This document shows, in pieces, positions 44,817-56,035 of a stretch of 64,000 bases of DNA (positions are counted from its first letter, which is position 1; the number at the start of each line of letters is the position of its first letter). The DNA comes from Agrypnia vestita (lineage: Eukaryota; Arthropoda; Insecta; Trichoptera; Phryganeidae): the NCBI GenBank assembly GCA_016648135.1, contig JADDOH010008025.1:1-64000 (forward strand), read 5' to 3'. Made by a program: the position numbers and the translations under genes. The notes under the pieces were generated by a model. That model was not told where the DNA came from and made no database searches. It saw only the letters and a program-made list of their open reading frames with translations.

Positions 44817-45406
44817 CATCTTTTACTTATCTGAAAATCGTCAAAGAATAAGTTTTTTTTTACTTTTTGCTAAATGAGTTTCATTAATTAATAATAATAT
44901 GTTTTATTAACATATTATTATTAATTATTATAACAGACTACCTATATAAAACTACACTGATTGCGATAGCTTCAAGATATTATCTCAACTGCCTTATGTA
45001 TTCAATCATTATTTACTATTAATAATATCAAAATACATAATAATTACGTTTACCTAATAACGTAATCAATCCTTTAAAAATAACTTCTATCCCGTTTGAT
45101 GTTGACTCAGGATTGGGAATAAGCCTTCAATAAATAAACCTTATTTGTACCAATTAATTTGTGTCGATTTTGACTCCGTTTGAGAGGTATCAAAATATCA
45201 ACGAAATCAAATCAGGCCTACAAATTATGACGTGGCACACCGAGAAAATAATCTGTTTTAAAGTTGATTAAAATTTTATTAGGTTGTTCCAAAAATAATG
45301 GCCTATTTTGACCTTCTAATTTAATTAAATATCACAACATAAATAAACTTTATTCATCAATATTAGATGCTTTTTGTAAAATCGCCGCCGAAATATGCAT
45401 TTTTAG

Positions 45407-46140
45407 CAGGGATGTTATAGAGCTCCGTAACCGTGACCGAAACTATCGGATATCCGAAATAAAAATATATCCGTAACCGAAACCGATATAAAAGTTTCGG
45501 ATTGTTTCGGATAAAGGCGGAGTCTAAATCTAAATGACTATTAAAACTACAATTAAGGTTAAAGTTTATTAATAGACATTTTGTAATGGTTTTATTACTT
45601 ACAAAATTCATTAAGAACAGTTTTTGTTATTATATAGGTACTTAGATTACAGTAAAAGCGTACCAAGATTTTATTACAATTTTAGATTTTACTCTTTAAT
45701 ACTCAAGCAATGCTCATAAAGACTGATTTATTATAAATTACTGTATTTTTGCAAAATGGATTAATTCCTATAAAAATATTGAATAATATTAATAGAAGTT
45801 ACTTATATTATTATTGTTTATTATAATTTTGTTTTTGTATTTTTAAGTACATACCTTCATAGGTATGTACATAGCACTTAAAGTGGCTGTAATAATAATT
45901 ATTTATTTGACTGATTGTAAAAACAAATGATAATATAGACTAGAAATAAAAGTCAAATCTCGATATTTGTATTTTACTTTAATAATTTCAAAATTCTAAT
46001 ATCCGTAACCGAAATTATCCGAAACTAGCGGATAATCCGAAATTATTTCATATCTGTAACCGTATCCGAAACCGGTATAATATTATTCCTATATCCGTAT
46101 CCGGATCAAGATCCGGAATTTCATATCCATAACATCCCTG
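45407..46140. mobile_element. hAT-type MITE with exact 8-bp TSD
   Basis: Terminal inverted repeats CAGGGATGTTAT / ATAACATCCCTG, flanked by a perfect 8-bp duplication ATTTTTAG (45399-45406 and 46141-46148). Many subterminal 'ccgaaac', 'tatccg' and 'ccgtaacc' motifs in both orientations resemble transposase-binding repeats. 734 bp, no transposase. It sits about 85 bp before the acceptor of exon e. Confidence 0.92.
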
Positions 46141-46232
46141 ATTTTTAGTGTCCAGCCTTAAGGTTTTTCCTGTCAATATTTTTAAATGACTCATATGATT
46201 TGTTTCAATTGTGGTTTTTTTTATTGTTACAG

Positions 46233-46320
46233 ATTAGAGGGTCTCCTTCGTTGCCTGAATTTCCTATCGCAGATGAAAGCCTTTTGGAAATGCTGTCCTT
46301 TCAATAAGGAAATACGGCAA
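46233..46320 (+). CDS. unc-13-4A: unc-13-4A/BAIAP3-like exon e
   Basis: Small 88-nt exon. Acceptor TTGTTACAG|A, donor CGGCAA|GTTATT (weak at +4/+5), phase 2 in and 0 out. Translation LEGLLRCLNFLSQMKAFWKC then CPFNKEIRQ. The LLRxLxxLxxxxAFxxxCPFxKxxxxx motif is a conserved step between the exon d helices and the next block in Munc13-4/BAIAP3 proteins. It was found by looking for the residues missing between exons d and f, and both joins are in frame, which strongly supports it despite its size. Confidence 0.88.
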
Positions 46321-47447
46321 GTTATTTTAATATCTCTAAAATAATTAAATAAGGAGGCTTTTATCAATTCAATCTTCTTATATTCACGAACGCGGTGGCA
46401 AATGAGTATGTTTTGAAAACATTCTCTAAAAGGAACATTTAATTTTAATTTTCTTAGGAAACAAACAATATTATCTTTGGACAAAATTATTCAAATTCGT
46501 ACTCGATTTTGTTACTAAAAATAATTAAACTTACTTTAAATAATATTATTAAATGTATTGAACACAATTACTGGATTTTATCATTTTTCTTCTTATACTG
46601 CCATCTCCTGTCAGAGGTCGGCGATTTTATTCACAGAAGGATTATTATTAAGTGAGATAAATTTTAGAAGTCTCATAGAAACGAAGCTATTTATATGGAA
46701 AAATTGTATGGAAGTCTTTATAGGTTGGCCCAGAGCTTATGACGTATTTGAGTTGTCTTAAGTGATCAATTTACGCAATTCAACGTTCACCAATTCCACC
46801 GTAAGAATATCCACACATAATCTTTTTTTTAATTTGAAGTTATATGTATGTTCTAAATCTGTATTCTTTCAAATATTTAAAGTCTTGCATACACGTTCCG
46901 CGCATAAATAGCTTCGTCACTGTAAGATTTCTATAATTTATCTTAATTAAACTCATTTTAATTTCGAAAGTGGCTGGCTTCCCGGAATAGAACTGCTATC
47001 CTGGGATAAACACTTAAATTTCTATACAATTTTCTATACAGTAAATTAAATAAGCCCGTGCTCTCGAATACAATTTTAGTATGTTTTTTCAGAAAAAAAT
47101 AAAGTAAACTTTAATGTTTATTTTTTTAGACTGGATCTAATTCTGGTGTCCTGAAATTATTCCCAATAGTTCGCAATTCCATGTAGGTACACTAAATCTT
47201 GGGATTTATAAATGCCATAAACTAAGCCGAGACCTCAGATGTAATTCCCTATATATATAGAATTTAATTCCCTAATAATAGATAAATGTAGATTGAATAC
47301 GACTGGAATGCTTGAATTTTCATTTCAATTTTCGGAAAAAAGTGCCTTCTTCCAGCTCGGTTAAAAATGTTAGCCAGGACATCCGATGCACAGCTGTTAG
47401 TTAAGATTTTTCCTTGTTTTAAGTTTTTGTATTATCCTAGGGGGGAG
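46321..47447. other. Intron 5, nothing identified
   Basis: AT-rich, no recognisable element. The 3' end has two candidate acceptors, TCCTAG|GGGGG (47440) and GGGGAG|ATAG (47447). Only the second keeps the frame with exon e. Confidence 0.55.
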
Positions 47448-47602
47448 ATAGTCGTGTCCCTTCGCAAGGGCACGGCGGAGTGGTATGCCCGCCTGGCTCG
47501 CGAGGGGGCCCGGGGCTCCGCCACCCACCTGCTGGACCTCAGCACAGCCCTGCTGGTGGACCTGCAGCAGGGACTCACCTACTACCACCCGCTGTTCGAG
47601 AC
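47448..47602 (+). CDS. unc-13-4A: unc-13-4A/BAIAP3-like exon f
   Basis: 155 nt, donor GAGAC|GTGAGT, phase 0 in and 2 out. Translation IVVSLRKGTAEWYARLAREG, ARGSATHLLDLSTALLVDLQ, then QGLTYYHPLFE. (I/V)xxxxRxGTxxWY and LVDLQxGLxxYxPLF are family blocks preceding MHD1. Using the more upstream AG (47440) would shift the frame against exon e, so the start rests on frame logic. Strongly GC-rich. Confidence 0.9.
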
Positions 47603-48894
47603 GTGAGTACGAAAAAAAACGAGCGAGCCTTACTGTAGTCGCATTTACAGTAACATTTGGCATCTCACAAGTAAACACGTCAATTGAGCTGCGACAGAAA
47701 TTAACATTTATTTATTTTATTTATTTAGAGTGTTCACAAGTTCAATAAAATAAAAGTACATCCTGAAATATCCTACTGGAGCTCAATTATGAATGACTCA
47801 ATATATCAATGTAATTTCAGATCTTAACGCTAATCAAACTAATTATATAAGAAAAAAACAAGAGAAAAGTGAATAAACAAAGTATGAAAACAGCAATAAA
47901 TCAAGAGAAAAGTTAAATAAACAAAGTATGAAAACAATTTTTAAATTAGTTTTTACAACAACACTAGTTTTTAAAACAACAGTTTTTAGGACAACACTCT
48001 CCCAAACATCGCATTCTTAATAATACTTGAATTTGCATTGAAAATATCGATACTTGTGCGTTTCGTTAGCTCGTTACAGGATCTACTCGCTCGTAAAATT
48101 AAGGAGTTCCATAGCGATCTCGTATGGTGTCTCGGAATTGAGAAAGGATGCGACTGTCGTGTTGAATACTTACATCAAAATTTTAAAAATCTAATACCTC
48201 TATATTTATTAATTAGTAAACACAAGTAAAGAAAATGTATGTGCATTTATTATTACTGAATTTTGCCGCACTAGATAGGTACCGTATATCTACATACGCA
48301 TTTTGTTTAAAAATGTGTTTGGTCAATTATATGTTTTTATTTATTTTCATAAATGGCGGTAGCGTGCAGCCATACAAATTGTAAGAAAACTTTGAATAAA
48401 TATTTTTAAATAATTACATAAATCATTAAGGGTAGTTATTGTTCGCATTAATGTAAAAAAAAAGTATTCTTTGGATAGTTTATAAGATATACGCCAAAAT
48501 ATATCAAAGTTACAACATCCACACACTTGACACCAGCCTTGCAACATATATACAAAATCAGAAGCATTGGCTGGTGGTGGCACTTGCTGGACATTGATTT
48601 GTTTATAAACGATGATTTTTGTCCATCGCGCGTGATCCGCGCGCGCTCATTGGTTAAATGAAATCGCGCGCGTCTTATTTCCTGCTACGTATTTCCGTCC
48701 TTTTTTACGAAATCACTGCCACAGATTGCAGGAAAGTGAGAGGAAAGATGTTACATATCAAAAATCTTGAACAAACATCAAGATTTCATGATGATGGGAT
48801 TTTAAATGTTTTTTTTTAATTTCGCGCTTATGTTATGATATTTTGTTAGCACATACAAATATAGCATTCTGCACCTTGTTTACAATTATTATAA
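47603..48894. other. Intron 6, first part: LINE 3' tail-like sequence
   Basis: A TTTATTTA run at 47708-47728 followed by 'gagtgttcacaagttcaata' looks like a minus-strand LINE 3' end. ORFs at 48038-48229 and 48347-48583 are unrecognised. A short CG-rich patch, 'cgcgcgtgatccgcgcgcgc', at 48628-48647 is not coding. Confidence 0.4.
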
Positions 48895-49440
48895 CACAAT
48901 ATTGAGGGGGATAAAAGCAAAGGTAGCAATATCCTACTGAGGTCTTTCTGAGATAAATTCAAAAAACCTGCCACTCCACTATGAGGCCTACATAGAAATA
49001 AGTTTTTAAAAACAATTGCCACCTCATAAAATACGAGTATAAATAAATATTAAACTTTTAGATATGGATATTGTTGCGTTTGTTACCAATTGCTGCTTTT
49101 GCTGTTTACATACATGAATATTGCTGTCTTTGCTATGATGTTTTAATCTAAAATCTACATCAATTCTCGCACTAATATGAAGCTGCCATTTTGTCAAATG
49201 ATATATCCTTTAGCGTTGATTGGTTGAGGTGAATATTGCAATCTTTCCTTTTTACGCTACGAGGATATTTCTATATTTGTTTTTAATAATGATTTGGAAA
49301 CATGATTTTGGAAGAGATAGAAATATATTTCCTAATTTAAAATCTATAATTCAGTCCATTTTAAGTTAGTAACCATCGAAGGTTGCATTCAAAATATTTT
49401 TTTATTTTTTGGGTATTGCTGCCTCTGCTTTTCTTTATCG
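48895..49440. repeat. Foldback element (ataaaagcaaaggcagca family), copy 2
   Basis: Left 'gggataaaagcaaaggtagc' (48908-48927) and right inverse 'gctgcctctgcttttcttta' (49419-49438), with further 'attgctgctttt' repeats between them. Related to copy 1 at 44.5 kb. Boundaries approximate. Confidence 0.55.
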
Positions 49441-49528
49441 TATAAACCTTTACCACAAAGCATGGCGAGCAAAGCGCGGGTAATAAAAATTACATCGTGA
49501 TCGTATATATCACTTACCGTATACATTT

Positions 49529-49559
<31 letters not shown>

Positions 49560-49615
49560 TTAACGCCTTATAGGGCTATTACAACAGATAGGTAAAGTGT
49601 ACATTAACAGAATAT

Positions 49616-50158
49616 ACAGGGTTATTTGTAAAACATTAATAACCTCGCAGGACTATATTCCTGCCTTGATTATGAGTCGAAAATATTCAAGCTATTATGA
49701 CCTAATATCAATAGTTATGGAGATATGCCACATCAAAGTTTGCATTTTTTTTTTCAATATTTCTGATTTATTTTTTGTGAAACGTTGGACTATCATTACA
49801 GTAACTCATATCGATTACGAAAAATTCATTCGTTTGAATACAAGTTAAATAAAATGATAAAAACCCCGAAAAAATTCCAATTGGAATGTTTTCAAATTGG
49901 AATTCGAAGGTTATAATTTTTTTATTTGACTTGTATTAAAGACAATGAATTTTTCATATTCGATATAAGTTACTGCAATGATATTCTAACGTTTTACAAA
50001 AAATAACTCAGAAATATTGAAAAAAAATGCAAACTTTGATGTCGCATGTCTCCTGAACTATTGATATTAGGTCATAATAGCTTGAACATTTTCGACTCAT
50101 AATCAAGGCAGGAATATATTCCTGAAAGGTTGTTAATGTTTTACAAATAACCCTGTAT
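49616..50158. mobile_element. Long-palindrome MITE (ACAGGGTTATTTG family), copy 2, nested in a LINE tail
   Basis: Same 543-bp design as copy 1: ends 'acagggttatttgtaaaaca' and the inverse, centre 'attccaattggaat'. Both ends abut TA. It interrupts a (TTTA)n-tailed LINE 3' UTR-like sequence (49525-49615), which appears to resume after 50158, so the MITE inserted into the older element. Confidence 0.9.
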
Positions 50159-51210
50159 AGTTTAAAGAAAAAAATAATAACATGTAAACATAATAAGCAC
50201 ATAAAGTGGAAAGAAAATACTTAAAATACAGACACAAATATATAAAGATAAATATAATATAAAATAAAAAGCGAGTATATAAAAAGCATAAGTATAAGAA
50301 AAACATAATATAATCAAATCAAAAATAAAAAAAAGTAGTAATGTAGAGTGAAAAGATATTGCACAGGCTTTGAAAGTCATAATATAATTAAAAATATACA
50401 TACAAATACAAATCAATTATTTAAGTCCAATTCGACAAATACTAGTAATCTTTCAATACACCTTTTAATATATGTTTGAATAATACACAGTTATTGGCAA
50501 AGACGTCCAGTTGCTCGTATCTGTTTGCTAGTCTAGGAAGCCTTAAACATTAAATTAATTAATTAAGTCCAAGATAATTTTATATCGTTTAATAACATTA
50601 ATTAAAACTGTGCATTTTTTGCATGACAAAATACACTGTGGTAGATAAGATATTGGACAAAGTTTCAGTTTCAGTGTATTTAATAATTATTGTATATATA
50701 ACACTTACACTTTTAAAAATCAACGAATCTAGTCGTAAAATATTTAACGACAATTTTTGTCAATAGTAGAGTGTCGTGTATTTTTGCATCAACTTTCTCG
50801 TAACAATCATAAAATTTCATCTCGATCATTCGACGCTTCACAAAAATGCGAAATGCATGAGACCAGGAATACATTTCGGGGAACGCTGTCATTCAAATTG
50901 TGAAAAATGATGACATTGCGATGACAAAGCTTAAAGCTCGTCCAGAATCTATTTTCAGGCTGCATTCTATATCGATGGCGTAAAATTCCATGCAGATCAA
51001 ACAGAGGAAAACCACAGCGCTGTAGCTCGCGTGAAAATGAAAACTAATATTTAGACGGAGTTGGATTTCCAAATCGGTATAACTATTCGCATACAGAATG
51101 TACATGATAGTGTAAATACATAATATATCCTTGAGCAACGAAATGAAATCATTAAAAAATAATAATTATCACAAATAAAGAAGTTCACCCTGTGAAAAAT
51201 ATTCGTTTAA
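50159..51210. other. Intronic AT-rich sequence, continuation of LINE-like 3' region
   Basis: Very A-rich on the + strand to about 50450. The minus-strand ORFs here (50162-50416, 50893-51138) are low-complexity or unrecognised. Confidence 0.4.
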
Positions 51211-51866
51211 AAATAAAAATAAAGGCGTATAAATAAATAAATTGATTGATTTATGGCGTCCAATCCCATAAATACATAACCATCAATCTAGATCACACGC
51301 ACACACAAACGTAGCGATTCTGCTGCGTAGACAAAACTGAGGCACAGCAGTGCACACGAGTTTTCGACACAGGTCGATGTCCCGAGCCCCGTCGGCACAC
51401 GTATACAGCCAGACTACAAGAGAGTTATTTGTTCCAAAAACGTATAAAAATAGCCATGTACGGTCATGTCAGTCTCTCAACTAACCCCGGCGTAGACCGG
51501 AGGCCCTATTTCGTCGAGTCTTAAAAATAAAGGCGTATAAATATATCAATTGATTGATTTATGGCGTCTCATCTCATATACATAACCCTTGACTGTTTGT
51601 CGCTATCGAATCGTATAGAATCGCTATGTTTGTGAACATAACACAAACATAGCGATTCTGCTGCGTAGACAAAATTGAGGCACAGCAGTGCACACGAGTT
51701 TTCGACACAGGTCGATGTCCCGAGCCCCGTCGGCACATGTATACAGCCAGACTACAAGAGAGTTATTTGTTCCCAAAACGTATAAAAATAGCCAACGCCC
51801 TGTACGGGCATGTCAGTCTCTCAACTACCCCCGGCGTGGACCGGAGGCCCTGTTTCGTCGAGTCTT
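51211..51866 (+). repeat. Two tandem copies of a 0.31-0.34-kb promoter-like unit
   Basis: Unit 1 51211-51522, unit 2 51523-51866. Each begins 'aataaaggcgtataaat' and ends 'ttcgtcgagtctt'. Each holds a TATA box (TATAAAAATAG at 51443 and 51781) and a TCAGTC initiator (51469, 51813) at 26 and 32 bp. Unit 2 has an extra palindrome (gaatcgctatgtttgtg / cacaaacatagcgattc, about 51618-51659). This could be the LTR or 5' end of a retroelement in tandem. The 66-codon ORF inside is incidental. Confidence 0.8.
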
Positions 51867-52355
51867 ATCATTGTCTTTACTATCGTAATTATGTACAACT
51901 TATAATTTTTTAATCAGTAACTTAATTAATCAAACATTCTTGCTATATGGTAGTGACCATAAAGCAACTTTCTCCTCGTTCATCGATCACCACAAATTAT
52001 TGACTACCGACGCTCACCTTTACCCCCAAAGGTTAAATAATATTGTAAACATATTGATTACAAAATAAAATAGTACTACACAAAACCACAAATAATCTAA
52101 CTTATGGATTATTAAAACTTTGTACAAAACCACTATTAATTAAAAAAGCACCATGTTACAGGAGCAATGGTCCCTTCATCAGAATACAACGCGTACTAAA
52201 AATTAATGTAACCACAAAGTTATTTTGCTGTTATTGAAGAAGTAATTATGGATTATTGAGCCTAGAAAAATCAATGTTTTACTGTATGTACACTAAAAAT
52301 ATGTTTTCTTAGATGAACCGTCTGTTCCCTGCACTGGTGTTATTGCTTGCCCAAC
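51867..52355. other. Intronic sequence, nothing identified
   Basis: AT-rich, no ORF, repeat end or RNA-like fold recognised. Confidence 0.4.
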
Positions 52356-52787
52356 GTAACTTGGCGTGCGGCGAATTTTGAACTAAAACCCGCCCCGCCC
52401 GCACCCGGTGGTAACCCCTCGCCCTGTCATTTAGTTCAATTTTGTATTTGGTCGGGAGCTGTGACATCTTGATTACTAATATACACTGAATTATTATGTC
52501 CAAAACATCCTAAACAGTCCGGGATGGTGCAAGAACAATTGCCAATGAAGTATTAAAGTTTTGCGAAGCTGAAAAAGCGAATAATGGACCGATATTACCG
52601 TCTGACAGTTTGACAGATTAAACGGCCGCCATTACTGCATGGTTCTTTTAGTGCTGCCCGACCAAATTTCTGTTTTTGATACGACACTGGTCACCGGACA
52701 TTCAGTACATTATGTATTGTGTAATAAATTTACACCCTGACAACTTCTGTTACGCGACAGGGACGCCCTCCCTCGCACGCCAAGTTA
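52356..52787 (+). mobile_element. LTR-like repeat (AACTTGGCGTGCG family), copy 2
   Basis: Inverted ends AACTTGGCGTGCGG and CGCACGCCAAGTT. The body is colinear with copy 1 at 18.1 kb ('cctcgccctgtcat', 'aacagtccgggatggtgcaa', 'attgtgtaataaatttacac') but lacks its 80-bp internal duplication. No internal genes. Target duplication not evident. Confidence 0.75.
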
Positions 52788-53098
52788 TAATGGTACGTCT
52801 ATATATTTTCATCGTAATAAAGAAAATATTTATTTAGCGACTAAATTTATTCAAGATTAAATATTATTTGAGACCCAGAAGAATATTTTTCAACTCGCTT
52901 TGTGAAAATTTTGAAACCGTATTTAAACGCAAAAAAATACCAAACGCTGAAATGAAAAATTCATACTATAAAAAAATCCCGTTCTCGATGTTTCTGTTAA
53001 AAGAAGGAATATGTACTTTGAATATTTTTAAATATAATATCATCCAAACGCACGGGACGTCAGCGTAACTATGTTAAATATTTATGAACTTTTTGCAG
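52788..53098. other. End of intron 6, nothing identified
   Basis: The 66-codon ORF 52868-53068 runs toward the exon g acceptor but has no recognisable motif and stops before it. Ends CTTTTTGCAG. Confidence 0.45.
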
Positions 53099-53150
53099 GA
53101 CGAACAGCATTCCCTACTTCAGCGTTGTCTACAAGCAGATTGATAAAATG
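53099..53150 (+). CDS. unc-13-4A: unc-13-4A/BAIAP3-like exon g (52-nt micro-exon)
   Basis: Acceptor CTTTTTGCAG|G, donor AAAATG|GTAAGC, phase 2 in and 0 out. The split codon AC|G gives Thr; then TNSIPYFSVVYKQIDKM. The IxYFxxVYKQIDKM block directly precedes MHD1 in the family. Short, but with strong splice sites and a perfect frame to both neighbours. Confidence 0.9.
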
Positions 53151-53399
53151 GTAAGCTGAATTTTTCTGAAATAATTTTTAATGTTTATTTATAACTCCGC
53201 TATCATCGTTTTATTATTTTCATTCGACACTGGCATTCATTTTTAACCTGGAATGTTTATTCAATGGGTCGTCCAAGATTTGTCACAAGACCCGTGTCCA
53301 CGGAATGAGACATCTCAGAGGCTTAGTTGAGATAAATCTCAATACCGTAGAGGTACACGTGTAGAGATTTTGTGAAAAACAACACGGTGCTTTGAATGC

Positions 53400-53912
53400 A
53401 ATAATCTCTAATTGAAATATGTCTACCGAGGTAAAACTAGCTGTACATAATGGAGTTCTGGTACCGACACTAATATATGGAAGTGAAGCCTGGAGCTGGC
53501 GGAAGAGGAACGAAAGCAGATTGAATGCAGTGGAGATGAGGTCCCTTAGACGTATGTGTGGCAAATCCATGTATGATAGAGTAAAGAATGAAGATATTAT
53601 GAATAAATGTGAAGCTGATCGCAGCATAATACATAGAATAAAAATAGGGTCGCTCATGTGGTTGGTTAAGCGAATGATTGAGGAAAGAATGGTAAAAAAG
53701 ATATATGATGCAAGTGTTGACGGCGCCAGAAAAAGAGGGCGACCACGGAAGACGTGGCATGACGGGATTAAACAGATACTGGAAGATGGTCCTCTTAGAA
53801 GCCTGAACAACCGTCGAGTTTGCGTGCGAGGATGTATGTCAGGACAGAAGAGTATGGCGCTCTATCCTCTCTGCCTACCCCCACGGGGGTAAGTTAGTAA
53901 GTTAGTTTGTCA
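53400..53912 (+). pseudogene. RTE-like LINE ORF2 C-terminus with (AAGT)-type tail
   Basis: A + frame of 157 codons (53419-53892): MSTEVKLAVHNGVLVPTLIY, GSEAWSWRKRNESRLNAVEM, an RSLRRMCGKSMYDRVKNED block, then GRPRKTWHDGIKQILEDGPL and a CVRGCMSGQ ending that is shifted relative to the 13.8-kb copy. The tail 'gtaagttagtaagttagttt' is at 53889-53908. 5'-truncated. Lies in intron 7. Confidence 0.86.
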
Positions 53913-53959
53913 CTTGTCACAGTGTCACAATGTCACAGTGTCACAATGTCACAGAAAAC

Positions 53960-54175
53960 TATCAATGAGCAGGGTACGTTGCAAGGCAGGGTGCCACAAG
54001 ATTGACTCCAAAAGTTCTGAAGTGGAGACCTTGGGAGAATAAAAGAGGCGTTAGAAGATCTCAAAAGAGATGGGCCGATGATATAGCCGCTGTGGAGGAA
54101 AGAAATGGATACAGAATCCAACAATAGTTGGGAAGCATTGGAGGGATGAAGGCTGAAAAAAAAGAAGAAGATCTC
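53960..54175 (+). pseudogene. LINE ORF2 C-terminal relic with (GAA)n tail
   Basis: Nucleotide match to 34.74-34.97 kb: 'gttctgaagtggagaccttg', 'tctcaaaagagatgggccga' and the terminal 'aaagaagaag'. Frames are broken. Preceded by a short 'cacagtgtcacaatgt' repeat (53922-53952). Confidence 0.75.
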
Positions 54176-55761
54176 AAATTTTATTAAAATAAGATATCAG
54201 CCATGCTATTGCATTACAAGACCAACAGCAGTAGAGAGACTTTGAGAAGGCCTACTTACATAACGTCACTGAATTTGTTGTATTAAAGATTACAATTGGT
54301 AACTATATTGCGCGCGTATTTATACGCCTGGCGCCATCTATGGATTTTCAAGCTCTGGTTAACCATAATGCACTGGCCGCATGCGCCGTCTAGGAACAGT
54401 CTCGAGCTTTGAACTTGTTTGCAGCTTTTGTTACTCACTACGTTTCCTCCGCGTACAAATAATCAGTATATTTAAATCAGCAGAAAAACAAATTTATAAC
54501 CATTGGATACGCTCAACAAATCCAAATACTTTCGTGTGGAAAACAAAATTTTGAAACAGTAGCCAGATTCACGAAACGGTATCCAGAATCGCTGTAATTT
54601 CCAGCTAAATCAAATAAAATCCAGACTCCTCTTCAGTAACACTTAAATATTAGTAAAAAAACGACCAGTGCTCACATACGCAGCTGAGATGTGGATACCG
54701 ACAAAGACTAATTAAGAGAAACGAGCTAGCACTGGACTTTTTTAAAAGGAAAATTTTGAGGCGTATCTTTGGACCGATTCTAGATAGTGGACTTTGGCAC
54801 AGGCGCTACAACAATCAGCTCTATACTTTATTTAAGTAGCTGAGCGTCAAAAAATGTATAAAATTGGTAAGACTTCAGCGAGAGTGACTGAACAATAAAC
54901 ACCGAAGTCCCTGCTGAATACAAGACCAATAGGACGAAGGAGCTTAGGAAGGCCTGGTAGAGCACTATCTTGCGGATGGCGCTTGAATTATTCATGGAAT
55001 CATAGGGGGGCACCATGTAGCGCCGTTTGAAGATTTTTTTGTGACTCATTTGTGACTAGTGTGACAAAGAGAAGTATCTGTCTTAACATCCATTTTGTAA
55101 TAAAGTGTGATCATGGAGAAGTACAATACTTATCTTCCGAGCTTATCCGAGTAGAGGATCATTGTGATGAAGGAGAATTATCTCCTTCATTGTGGCGATT
55201 CAGACCAGATCCTTTCAAGGATCGAACAAGGCTAAAACTCAGATAAAAAATGACGTGTTTCGTAACCGCTGGGCGCGACCGCGATATGTTTTGATTGGTC
55301 GGAACTGACATTCGACGTCAAACGCTAGCTCGGATTAAAAATTTTAAAATCCACCCAGGGATCGTTAAAAAGCGTGTGTGCTGGTGTCTTTTTCTTTGAG
55401 AACCAACATTATTTTTCGTGTGGTATTCGAATTCGATGAAGAATTACTTCACATCAGCCTTTCGGAAGAGACAAATCGATGTGTTCCGGATTCGACGAAG
55501 CCAGGAGAATCGGAGATTGAATCCGCACTCGACATACCAGGAAAAATCAGTAAGTACAATTTGTCAGCTGTGGACGTAGTTGGCTTTGGTCTAGTGTATC
55601 TCGGATGTCAGAACATCAATCATTATCTAATAACTAGAGAGAGCTAGCGCAAGACCTAGATGAAGACTCGTGAAGAGGTCACGACCAGCAATGATATTGG
55701 TGACCAATTCGCTCGTTTGTCTTCGCCGGATCGGTACATTCGTAATTCGATCTGATTGCAG
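54176..55761. other. Rest of intron 7; decayed LINE and an unassigned ORF
   Basis: 54690-54960 holds a relic whose inverse is at 19.1-19.27 kb (LRRIFGPI-like). An 89-codon ORF (55378-55647) contains a good-looking donor, 'aaatca|gtaagt' (55549/55550), but splicing from it to exon h would break frame (phase 1 into phase 0). Not assigned. Confidence 0.45.
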
Positions 55762-56035
55762 CTGGCGGACGACGTGTGCCGCTGCCTGAACGGGTTCGAG
55801 CCGCCGCCGCCGCCGGCCTGGAGCGCGGCGGAGGGCGCGCGCGAGCCCGCGCACACGCTGCCCTTCGAGCTGTACCTGGCCGTGCAGGAGGTGCGCCAGC
55901 TGGCCGCGCACGTGGCGGGCGCCGGCTCGCTGTCCCTCGCGCGCTGCCACGAGTGGTTCGGGCCCGCCGTGGAGCGCTGGCTGGCCGTCACCCGCGCCAA
56001 GGCGCTGCACAGGGTGCGCGCGGCCATGGCCCTCG
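55762..56035 (+). CDS. unc-13-4A: unc-13-4A/BAIAP3-like exon h: MHD1 core
   Basis: Largest exon, 274 nt. Acceptor TGATTGCAG|CTG, donor CCTCG|GTGAGT, phase 0 in and 1 out. Translation LADDVCRCLNGFEPPPPPAW, then an Ala/Glu-rich SAAEGAREPAHTLPFELYLA, VQEVRQLAAHVAGAGSLSLA, RCHEWFGPAVERWLAVTRAK and ALHRVRAAMAL. ExWFxPAVxxWLxxxxxKALxRVxxAxxLD is the diagnostic Munc13-homology 1 signature. The poly-Pro insert before it is lineage-specific as far as I can tell. Extremely GC-rich, which creates long shadow ORFs on both strands. Confidence 0.95.

Noticed and set aside
47441..47447. Upstream acceptor TCCTAG|G as the start of exon f
   Set aside because: It would add 7 nt and shift the frame relative to the exon e end; only the AG at 47446-47447 keeps phase 0.
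47397..47678. Minus-strand 93-aa ORF opposite exon f
   Set aside because: Shadow of the GC-rich coding exon on the other strand.
55378..55647. 89-codon ORF with a good splice donor, possible extra unc-13-4A exon
   Set aside because: Splicing from its donor (phase 1) into exon h (phase 0) breaks the frame, and exon g already joins exon h in frame; no Munc13 motif in it.
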